From Cardinalis cardinalis (taxonomy: Eukaryota > Chordata > Aves > Passeriformes > Cardinalidae), in NCBI GenBank assembly GCA_014549065.1, contig JACDOX010000015.1, positions 7,861,527 through 7,925,526 on the forward strand: DNA of 64,000 nt, written 5' to 3'. This document shows, piece by piece, positions 50,801-62,800 of the stretch. Positions within the stretch are counted from its first letter, which is position 1, and each line of letters begins with the position of its first letter. The notes beneath the pieces are model-generated. The model had not been told where the DNA came from and searched no databases. It saw nothing but the letters and a program-made list of their open reading frames with translations. The translations under genes were made by a program, and so were the position numbers.

Positions 50801-53800
50801 TTATTACTTCTGTTAAAAATGTGACTTGTTTGCCTTTTCCCTCACAATTAGATTTGTTATACCTTGAGCAAGAATACTTGTAAATGGCCCCCCATAACAC
50901 AATGTACATTAGATGTTTAATGCCTTTTTATCTGATCACACTCATATGGATGAAATGGTTAAAACTAATGAACAATTTATAATTCTATTCAGGGATTTTG
51001 GTCTCACTTGTAAATCAATGTAATCTCTAAGCATAGAATGGGACAAGTCACACCACAGGCACTCAAAAGCAGCNTAGCTTTCCTGCTGTCATGATGGAGT
51101 GGATTTCAGAGACTACATCAGCAATCATACACTCCTTGAAATTAAATCAATGCTACAAAAAACTGCCTTGCGTATACACATATGTAGAAGTCCTAACACA
51201 TCTGTTAATGGAATTTCCTTAAGAATTCCCTCAGTATAAGATTATCCTGACACTAAAACAGCTGGACTACCTGTTGTAGTTTTTGCTAAAAGCCTGATTT
51301 GAGACACTTGAACAGAAATAGTGAGCATGAGTTCTGTTATCAAATCAGCACAAAACTTTTAACACTCAACTTCATCTACTGGTCACAGCTTCAATACTAA
51401 AAATCTGCAGGAGTGTGTCTCTGGTTTGGGATGATGGTCAAGTTTTCTTCCTCTACAAAAATTTCCTTTATACTAATGTTAACACAAATTCTGTAGTGAG
51501 ATAAAATGAGGTTCCACTTTGTATTTCTTGGCAAAGTCTCCAGTCAATATCCATTAAGAAAAAGGCTTATTGATATCATTCTCTCTAAATCAGGGAAGCA
51601 ATTCTAGTAACAGCAAAAATAAGTTAAAAAAATTGGCACCAGAGACCACAAACTGAGATTTTATGCTCCCCAAGTAAATTATTATGTATAAAATAGTTCA
51701 TATTTGAAATATATTACTATTTATATATAAATACAACTACGGCAAATGAGTATTTCTTCATATACAGACTGCTTTCATNACACTAATCTACTTTTATTCA
51801 GTCTAATACATTTGACTTCTGTCATGTTCCAGTACCACATCCTTTTTTTGCCCCCTGAACTACATCTGTTTTCCTGTTTTCTCATCTCCAAGAAATTTCT
51901 GGGTTATCTGATTACCTTTTCACCTGGACAACTGTTATTATCCAGTCGGTGCTCTTTCTGGGAGAGCAGCATCTGATCCACATCTCCTGCTGAGGGCCGG
52001 CAGCTCAGCGGGGATGGGGCTCCCCAGTCCCTCTCCTGTCTGCCACTGACCCCCAGTGGTTTCACCTATATTTGCTCTGCCTCACTGTTCACACACTGCT
52101 GCTATGGAATGATGCTTGGATCATGCTAGCACATCTGAAAGCAAACAAGACCCAGCATTTGGATGACCACTGTTTCACAGCCACCAATCACAGAATCGAA
52201 GAATGATTTAGGTAGAAAGGAGCCTCTGGAAGTCATCTGGTTCAATAAACCCTGACTGGAGCAATTCAGACTGCTCAGGACTATTCAGCTAGATCAAAAT
52301 TCCACACACTCTGAAGAGTCTGTTACTCTCAATGATAAAACATTTTTTCTCCCTTATTTATTTAGAATTTCCCTTGCTACAACTTGTGTTCAGCTCCAAT
52401 TGGCTCAGTTACACAAACTAAAGAAAGGAAGCAGAGGAAGAGGCAGCTGTTCTCAGAGAAGAGAATCCCTCCTGAGACACTGTCCAATCTCCCTGGCAAA
52501 AGGAAATGTTCAGTTACGTAAGTCTGATCTTCACTCATCTGTACCTTTGTGTACTGGCAGAAAGATCAGGTCCTGACTACAGCATAATTCCACTTCTAAG
52601 AAAGAAAGTTGTAAACAAAGAGCAAACCCCAAAAGGTCACCTCTGGAATAAGAGCACTTGTCAGTTCACAAAACCTTGCTGAGCTTTTCCTTTAGACTTT
52701 GCTATGCAGAATGCAAAGCTCCCAGATGAATACTTACAGGTAAGTATTCTTTTTACAAAAAATGTTTCACTGCTGGAAGAGACTTATCCTCTTCTATTTT
52801 TAACTTGAAAAATAATCTAATGAAATCTAAGCATTTACATAATGTGATTTTAAGANAACCATTATTTAAGTAATTGCTGATCAAGCACATATAGTTCCAA
52901 AGAACAACAACAAAAAAATCTTACTGCATATGACAAAATGCCAATTAATAGAATCATCTAAATTTAACTGGANAGATTGCCCATAATTTTTTCCAAGACT
53001 ATTGGTTCAATCAATTAAACTAACATTCATCTTAAAGTTTTCTATGCATATCACACTTACAGCTCTACCCAATATTAAGCAAGAAATCAACTATTTCCTT
53101 AAAGCAGGTAAAAATATACCTGAATGCAGAGTATTTGGTAAAATCTGAGCTGTCTTCAATGTTCCATTGGTTTGTGTTGATTTTAGGGCCAGTCTAACAT
53201 TCAGCATTGCCAGCAACAGTGAATAAGCCTAATGCATTACGTAAGTGTAAGCTGATTAAATCCTTGATCCTGAAGCCACCTCTTTTTCCCCCCCTCCCCC
53301 TCTGATTTAAAACTTAGCACAATTGAAAATCTTAGTTTTAAACACTCCCAAAACCTAATTTGTACCATTTTTAGCATAAAACCCACTACAATTTTACATT
53401 ACTATAANGCCTTCAGGTTTTAGTCTTTCTTCTATTTTCATAAACCTGGTATTTAATACACTTTATTTCCTACACCTGGTAGAAGTCCTTTTTAAAGTGA
53501 TCAGTTCCCCAACAAATTTTAATTTTATGGCCAATTTTTGGGATTTAAAAAAAAAAAGACAAATCAGCGTCCTGAACGGAATGAAGATACAAATGTTATT
53601 CAAGTTATCAAGTCTGAGCTTTACCCCTAAAACTCACAGCAAATTCAATTCAATACAAAACCATGCTATCATAGAGCTTAGCCCTGGCAAGAAGTGAGAC
53701 TGTAAGGCATTCTGCACATGCCAGTCCTAATTTCCAAATATACTACATCTCAAATGTAGTATCTGAGCTACAACCCACATAGAAGAGTAGATCAGGAGAG

Positions 53801-56800
53801 GTCATGAAAGAGTTATGTTCCTCCAGCACTTTAGAGCACCATGATCTCACTACATTGTCAATATGACAATGGCAGCAGGATAAACGGATCCATGCAGCAG
53901 AGGGTATCAGCCAATGCTCTCTACAGAAAAGGAACGTAGAAAGCAATACATGATTAACTGTTGTGAATAGGGAAAAAATTCCTTCCCCTAGGTCCACATG
54001 CCATACACAAAACAAGCTGCAAAGAGCTGCAAACTGACCGAACAACTCTGTTACTACATGGGAGAGAGTGTGAATTTTAAATGTTAATTATCAGGCAATA
54101 TATAAACACAGAACTGTTGAATCTGCACAATTCTTTTTAAGATTCTCAGCTTGAAAAAACTGATTTGTTAGCTTTTAAGCTTTAAGTATTATTTTACTCT
54201 GAGAAAGAACCATACGCACATTTGTAAAAAGTGACAGTGCTTTATTGAGATAATGTAACTATAAATTAGTGAGCTCAAACATGTTTATTAAAATTTTAAA
54301 ATGTTTTAAAATAGCTAACTATAGCTGGAGTGTCTTGGTAAAGGCAGCAGAATGGTCCTGAACAAACAAGAACAGACTATGCTTTGTAGAATCTTCATGA
54401 GTATTGAAGATAAGACAAGAGAGAAGAAAGTAATGAGAGTTTCAGCTCAGGAGTAGAAGGCTTTTAAGCCATGTTAATTTTGAAAGAGACATACTATGTT
54501 TTATACATAAAAGAGAAAATGTTCAAGCCAGAAAACACAGGTTGCCTATGGTATATAATTTGTATTTTCAATTAGAAACCCAGTAATATATTAGTTAAAA
54601 AACCTCCATGTGAAGAAATNAATCAAGTGCATAAAGCCAGTATGAAATGATGGCTCTGAGGGGTATGCAAGCTCTTCTACCAGCATCTGAAAAATCCCAA
54701 TTCATAGATACATCCTCATGTTTCAACATATAACAGTGTGTCATGAATCAGTACCAGTGAGATAAAGCAAGGAAAAAAATATGTGGACAGGCAATATGAG
54801 TGTGAAAGTATAATGTAGCTTGTTTTTACTTCACACAGAATGAATACAACAGATTAGAACATGAAGTAATGAGATTCCAGAGNGTCCCACATCATGTAAT
54901 TTCTTTCTAGACAGAAAATTCAGAGTAGTTGATGAAAAAGACACATTGTCCCATTCATTTTCTAACAAAATAAAAAAAAAAGCCAAGATCAATATATTTT
55001 TCCCAGTTCCCATCATAACACACCTTGAAAAGTAATAATTTTTAAAACACAAAGTGTTTGAGTGGTGTTGATCCAAGCCTTTAAGATGTATTACATACCC
55101 CATTCTCTGTCCGTTTCTCCACAGGTATATTTATACCATTTCTTTGATTTTGGGCTTGACGTCCACCTAAAAGTAAAGCATCACTCTTAGTGCAAAGTTC
55201 AGTTTTAACACAAATGCATTTTACTCTTGAGTCTGTTCTCTTATGTTCTGAGAATTCTGTTCAAGAATTTGTATCAAACTTTTACCTGTGAATTTTTATT
55301 CGGCTAGTTCCAACTCTTTCTCAGTAAAGTTACTTTTTGTAAGGAGTGAATCAGCAGAAATAAAGCCTTTACTTCACAGAATTCCTCAGTTAAAAGTACA
55401 GACATGCAGCTCTATTTTCCTCACTTTTCTTTAGGCAAGATGTCATGAAGAGCAATGTACTCAAGTTTTATATTTTGTGTCNATAAGAAGCAGTAGCTTC
55501 AACTGAACACATTATAAATTAAGATAGTAGAGGAAGCTTTTCCAATGTCTAACTTATAAACAACTTTAATTTAGAAATCTATCCATAGCTCAATGATGGA
55601 TTTAAAAGCCTTGCAAGCATGGTTCAGGAGCAATGCTTTCCTTCTACANTGAAATTCTTTGGATTTAAGTGTATCTTAAATTTCTTAATATACTTAATAT
55701 CTGTATTGCCCAAAGGATAACAGACTATTTTACAAAGTACGCAATTAATACAAATCCCTCACACATTTTTGGCTCTGCTACTTCTACATTCAAAACAAGC
55801 CGGAACCACTTAAAAATAAGAGAAGAAGCCTGAGCTGAAACCAATAAGGACCCAGCAAAGACTTGAAATCCTGTTGTTAAAAGTAGTCAGATTAGTTGAA
55901 TGAGTCAGGATAATTTGGGCATGCAAACACACCTCACTGAGACACCTTTCCTGTCCTTCAGACAGTCTGACAGCCATTAAGTCTACAGTCNCAAAACTCT
56001 TCTCAAAGATTAAGTACAGTCTACACCAGTAAGTTCAGAAAGCTAAAACACTTGTATTTTTTTTATTCTAGTCTTTTAAGAAACTCCACTTCATAGGGCA
56101 CTGTTTCATACAAACACTTCTCCTATAGAACCAAGCAGACCAGCAATTTTTCAAGATGCAGATTTTCACAACTANTAAATATACCTACATGAAGCACTGA
56201 GAAAGCAAAGGCACTGAAACCTCTGCCAGTGATGTCTGTAAAATAGATCTGAGTTTTTAAAGAAGGCAAAGGAGTTTACCACGTCTTTCTCTATGCAACT
56301 GAAGGAAGAAAAAAGAACNATTCTACCCTCTCAAAATGTAGGGACTTTCCATAAGAAAAAACTACATCAAGTCTCTAATATCCACCAACTTTTTTGGATT
56401 CAAATTAGCAGAATACAAACATATCTTGCTATTACTCAACAGACTGGTAAANATTATTCTAAAGAAGAGAATTGGTGCATAAGAACAACAAGGTGCCTCT
56501 GAGGAAGGTTTAAAATGGTTTTGGTACAAGGAAGTTGTATTACATATAACCACTGGGGTTCACTAAACAAAAACCAAACTCACTTCAGAGATCTTTTAAA
56601 ATCTGTTTCAGTCACAACACTACAGGATCNATGTACTTACTCTGTTCATTGCTTTCAGCTGGTGACTCTTCATGACGAAGAAAAAATTTCACCTCTTCCC
56701 TGCGTGGCCCCCACTTCTGCAGGTGGTCATACATCATATGGTCAAAGGGTATGGGGCGCTCTACGAGTACAAAACCAAAAAAACCTCATCACAACTCCTT

Positions 56801-59800
56801 AAAATCAGGCAGGGTTACATACAACTCTTACTAATAGTCAGAATGTCCTTTTTGGTAGCAATTCAACCTACCGGACGCATTTTGTCCTACATGAAGTCTA
56901 AGATACAGGCACCAAGTGGATATATGGTGTTAAAAGCTGGCCTGTTACTGTAACACAGCTGCCTGCTCCACAGGACTACAGAACAAGCTTGCAAATCCAT
57001 ACCAGTGTTTAGGAACCCTAATTTAGGAAATAGCAACTTTCCTCNCCATCAACACCAAATGGGCCATTTGTTCTATTATTAAAATGATTNATTCAATTTG
57101 AACCTCTGGGTTTCCACACGGACAAAAAGCCTTATCATTACATTGACATTTAATCTCCTAAGTACTTGAGCAGGTACTCCCACTCTAATTCACTTTGCCA
57201 GACACTAACTTCCAGTATATGTGGAATTACTGGCAACTCTTTGAACAAATAAAGACTAAGTTCTATGCAACAGTCAGTCTCTTTGCTTCTTCCCAAGAAA
57301 ACATTTGCATGCAGTAATTATTTCTTCTAAATTGATCATACGTATTGGTAGTAAGAGACTGCACACTATATATTTAGTATTTCAAAATGAAAATACATTT
57401 AAGAAGACAAGTTTTTCACTTCCATAATTACACTTGCATTTATTACCAGTTGTTTTTATTAAGATAATAAAATCCCCATTTTAAGATCTAATACTAGCTA
57501 AGNTACCAAAATACATCTTCTAACCAGAATAAAATTATTTTATATTATACTTTGTTGTTAAAAGCAAAATACTTTTGGCCTCTAAAACCCAAACCACACT
57601 ATCTNCTACAGGGAAAAGTACCTCTAAGTTTGTTATCCATTTCATACTTCACTCATTTGACATGAGAAGACAAATGATCTTGATTCAAAGATGTAAGAGC
57701 AATCTTGGGAAAGGCTTGGANAAACCAATTCACAAATATACCTTTATGTAATGAAATGTACCTAAATTTATATACNTTATGAACTACATAGATGTACACA
57801 TCTCGATACTCTTAGGATACTTAATTGTTAAAAACCAATACAATTAAATCAATAGTTTTACAATGCATTNAAAACAATAAACTTTTGTCAAAATATGTCA
57901 AGTAGGTATGTGATTAACACAATTTAGCCACAGTTGGATATAGCTGTTTTCAGTGGGGAAGGGTCATTTAAACCACAAGCTAATCATATTCATCAGGTAG
58001 CTGGAAATTTATCTTTCTTTAAAAAAAAACCTGGCCNCCCAAAAAACCCAATCCCCCCAAAGCAAACCAACAACTACATTTAAAAAATTGATGATTTGCT
58101 TCACTTATTCCTGTCCCTCACTCAAGTGGTGTCATAGAAACATTGCCAATAATGTTTAAGCACACAAGAATAAGGTCAGTGGCTTATTATTGCTCAGTTC
58201 TTTAAAAGGAATTTTAAAAGCATGATTTTCAGGTTTTTCAACTCCATAAGTAAAGTAAGGTTTCAAGTTCTTTGAAGCATATCCACTCAAATTGCAGCAT
58301 GAGTCTTCTAAAGATCACTAAATGTAAAAATATTTAAGTGGTTTAGTTCAGAGACTTTAGAACACAAGATATGAATCTTTAGGAATTTCTCCCAAACAGA
58401 AAAATTGCTAGGCAAACCCAGGTGTAACAGGGCTGGACTAATTANGGAATGGTGAGGAGTAGCTGCAGCTTTACTCCTGGTTGAGCTGGTCTCCCAATAA
58501 AAGCAAGGCCTGATCCCAGCAGCCAGGCAAAGTAAGAGGTGTCATTTACATAATGCACNTCCAATAATTAAGACTAATATATTTCAAACAGTGACAATGG
58601 AAAGAAATGGCAAAGATGTTTTCTACTAGTTTAGCAGTTCTTTCACAAAACCAGTTTGGGATGTTATCCTGAAGTAGACAGTAAACAGGTTAAAGTAGTA
58701 ACAGCATCATTAACATCACTGAAACAACGAAAAGAAAGATAGAGCAGCACTAATCATTCTGTGCAACNTGGCTACACTAAACAAATTCAGGAAATGAAGA
58801 GGAAGAAGAAATGGACATTAACACTTGACACAAGACATGGTAAGAATTTAAACCCCCATTCCTTCCTACAATTTAAATCCTTTAAATCTATAAGAAGCAC
58901 AAGAAGAAAGCATGATTTTATATTTGTAGTATAATAGTACAAGAGATATTTTCTGAAAATTCCTTCTCTTTAAGAACCAAAACCAAATCAAATCAAAACA
59001 AAGAGAAATACTACAGTTAATTTTTTCCTAGTTGTTATAGCTTCAGAAATATTGGTCAGTAACTGGTTTCTCAAAACTATTTCAACCTTTATNATAATTT
59101 TTTAAAAAAAATTAAATAGAAGAGAGCATTCTGAGAGTGTGAAGAAAACATGAAATAGGAAAATGAGTGTAGAGGCTGGATTCCTATACTTTAGCAATAC
59201 ATTAAAAATAATCCAGAGAACATTTGTTTTCATGAATAACAAATCAGAAAACTATGATAAATGCATACAGCCATACTTACCTAGAGAAACTGCCTTTGAT
59301 TTTAAGTTGGATCAAGATTCTAAAATATTTTTGAGAAATGAGCTATCCTCCTTTCCTTTTAAGTAAAAGTTTTGAGGTTGGGCTAGTTTTAAGTAGTCCA
59401 AACCAAAACACACTGTAAATCTGAAACACAGATACTGCACCAATGTTTCAGAAAAGAGTTGCAAAATTCTTCTAGTGGAGCTACAAATCCACTACTTAAA
59501 AGTAAGTTTCAGTCTTCAAATTCNGTTTTTATCCTGATTTCAAGGATCCTGCTATGTGAAATAAACACATTTTTGCCCCCTCTACATGAAACCACAATAA
59601 AATAAAATGGATTTTCTCCACAGGGGAGTTGTGATATCTGGAATGAGTTTTTCCCTGCTCAGGTTTGCAGAAGTATACTCAGAGTAAGAAACTATTTCTT
59701 TCACACTCTCTTGGCTCCTATGTTACCACCACACTGAGGAATGTTATGACCAGTTGCTGAAGGGCATTCCAGGTNTAAATGAACTGAAAAATTAACTACT

Positions 59801-62800
59801 GGGTGGATTTAAAGGTTGTAATCAATTCTCTCTTGAAGCATACTACAAGTTCCTGGCCTCACACCTGTCTTTGACCCTNCTTACTGACTGCTATTTGCAA
59901 TAATAGGGGAATGAGGAAGAACATTTTGGGTTTGTCTCCTGTTACAACATGAGAAATCCTTGCAAAAAGAGTAAGCTCCAAACTGACAAAGCCTGATATA
60001 TCAGGTAAAAACTCTACTGACTTTTTCAACTACTACTCATGTCAAGAAACTGGAAAGGAGAGGGAACAGAAAATGAAATACCAAAATCAAATGTGAATAA
60101 ATGAAATGCTTAGGCCATGCAGCTCTGAGAAGAATCAGTTTCTTAACTCTAATGCAAACAACATCTAAACTATTTTCNAACTCTTGTGAAGCCTTCAACC
60201 ATTTCTTTGTCACACAAAAGCAAAGAAATGAAAGCTACANTAATAAATAAACCAATATGTTTTCCAACAGCTAAACTATTGTAATCTTCCTCTGCACTGT
60301 AGAAATCTTACATAATTTTTGGATTTAGTAACATTTTTCTGGAAGAAAATTGGTCTCTCATCCTCTAAAAATAAAATCAATCATACATACGCATTCAAAA
60401 CAGGAAGACTATTGAAATAGACAGTATTTTGCTAGAGCAATACAGTTTAGAAAGGCTTTTGGGCATGCAACCTGTTATTTGTACCTGATGATAAGATTAC
60501 AGTCCACAAACCCCAATGCTTTGAATTAGAATAGACTGAATAGAATGCATTATTCAGCTGGGCTGCCTAAAAGAAGCTGTGGCTACCTGTAGAGCAGAGG
60601 AGTTAAGCATGTTCACAAGAGGCCAGACAGACTCACTCTTATAGAGGGAGTTGTAATTTGTCATTTGTGCCACAGGGAGAGACTGCCAGGAAAACAGACC
60701 ACTTACAGTGTGTGACTAAGTCTAATGTGTTTTTTCAGCNCATGATTTGCTGTATTAACTTTTGTTTTGAATTTTACTTTCCAAAATGTCCTCTGAAAGA
60801 ACGCTTCCAGATCTTTTAAGGATAAGGGTGAGGGATCAGAGACAGTGTAATAAAAGAGATAAAATATGCTTTTCCACTGGCACAACATGCAGCAGTTTTA
60901 CTGCAAATTGCCTCACACTTCCTACTCAGAATCATAGTTTAAAGTTGGTTGTTGTAACTGTCGCATTTAACTGTTCAGACTCTTGTTTTCTAAATCAGAT
61001 CTCCGCTCCAGGCAAAGTTCTTCCAAAAAAATTCAGTGGAATGAGTTCAATTTAGCTCTTGGAAGAAGCAGAAGGAAAAATTATCATATATATGCCCAAG
61101 TTGTTCCACTGAGAAATTTATGTACCCTAGACTTTGGGTCAAGAAGCTGAGGCCACAGATTTTCTAACAGCATCCTNCATGTAAGAGCAATAAAATAAAC
61201 ATTTGTGCTGAAAGTCCCANCAGAGAGCCTTAAAACCAATGAGCAGGATATCATTTTTGCTGACACTACAGGTCAAAGACCCAGAAACATAAGTGACTGC
61301 TTTATTTTTTCCTTCATTCTCTCCAGTATTTTCTGTTCTATACTTTCAGTGGAATAGATCTATACAGTTATCACCTTGGGAATTTAGCAAGTAAAGCTAC
61401 CTTTCTGAAAGCATCTTCGTGTGAGTTTTATCAGAAGCTCAGGGCTAACAACAGGTAGAAGCTCTGGGCAGGCCTCTGCTCCTTCACCTAAGTGTCTATA
61501 TGTAGCTATCCCCTTCAGAAAACTGGGTGAGATTAACAGCAATTTAACAGAATTAACAGAAAACAATCAGCTAAAATCACACATCTCCTTATTCTATTCA
61601 CAGTAATATCCAGATCTCCATTGACTTTAATGGGATCAAAGAAAGATCATTCTCAGGGCAGATACCCAAAACTTAGTCTCAGTCCCTCCATTGCAACTTC
61701 ATGGATAAACTCTATTTCCCACTTTATATAAGCTTGTAGCTTTCAACATCTAACACTTTGAGAAATAAAGTATTACACCCACAGATAAAATACTTTCTCA
61801 ATTTTAAAAGTTATCATAGAAAACCTGTGCTTTTAAGGTCCAAGTTTTGCAAGGTTTAAGTGTTCCAGGAAGATGCTGTGGATGACTTTTTCAGTTTCCA
61901 GTCACCCTTTAAAGCTAGTTGACAACATTCTTTCCTACATTTTTAAAAAAGTACACCTTCAAAGTATTGTGAAAACAAAAGAATAAACAATACCACATAT
62001 GACACTCACTGACCAAGGATTGGAAAATATTAGGAATATCTGAGTGTAGTTGAAGTCGGCAGATCCATTTTAGAAATCTGTGATGCACTTGGCATCATAG
62101 ACTCCATAACCTAAATTTCCAATCTGAAGAAGCTTCAACCATTCTTCAAGTCCTACCCTTAAAGACAAGTTTTCTAACTGAGTGTGTACGGAATTTGTAT
62201 TCCTAGAATTGCAGGCATACAATTCTTAACCTTTCCCCTGTTGACTCTTGCCTAAACTCTTGAGTTTCCACTCTGGTAGGAAATGACTTCTTCAGGTAAT
62301 TTGTAAAAGGCTCTTCCTTTTACAAAGTCTTAGAACAGTTTAGAAAAAGATGAGGCATAATTTTCCNAGGAGGAAAATGTTATGGACTGCCAATAGGTAA
62401 AAGTTCCAGAGGCATCTGAATGATGCCTGTTGTGTGTCTGGCAAAACAGGCCCCAGTCAAAATAAAACACCTCTATACAAAATTGAAGAATTCAGTATAA
62501 AGTTATGACCTCATCAGCCTTTATATAGAACAAATTACATTAAATAGGGGTCACTTTAATAACTAAGAGATAAGAATGGGGGATTGGCCTAGAAGATCTG
62601 TAAGGTCCCTCTGAATCCCAATCCTTCCATGGTCCTATTCTGTGATTGTATGAACATGTCTGTTATCCCATCAACCAATTCTGCTTCCATCCATACATTG
62701 ATAAACAATAACCTGGAGGTTTGTACAACATGCAACTACAAGAATCCATTTAAAACCAGAATCTACTGAGCATGGATTTTGACACATTCCTGAAAAGAAT

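Larger units (their letters stand above)
37793..55098 (-). other. PPP1R13B intron 4 (17.3 kb)
   Basis: The largest intron in the window, between coding exons 4 and 5. It contains a purine-rich stretch near 37915-38080, an A17-like run near 39025, a pyrimidine-rich stretch near 43080-43150, the assembly gap, and a minus-strand CR1 remnant near 52187. Open frames here lack family signatures. No nested gene was seen. Confidence 0.85.

Noticed and set aside
51960..52090. GC-rich patch in intron 4 considered as a small CpG island or promoter
   Set aside because: Few CpGs, no gene start nearby on either strand.
53743..54045. 100-codon minus-strand frame, considered as retroelement reverse-transcriptase remnant
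   Set aside because: No conserved RT motif such as a YxDD-like box, and no flanking CR1 3' blocks.
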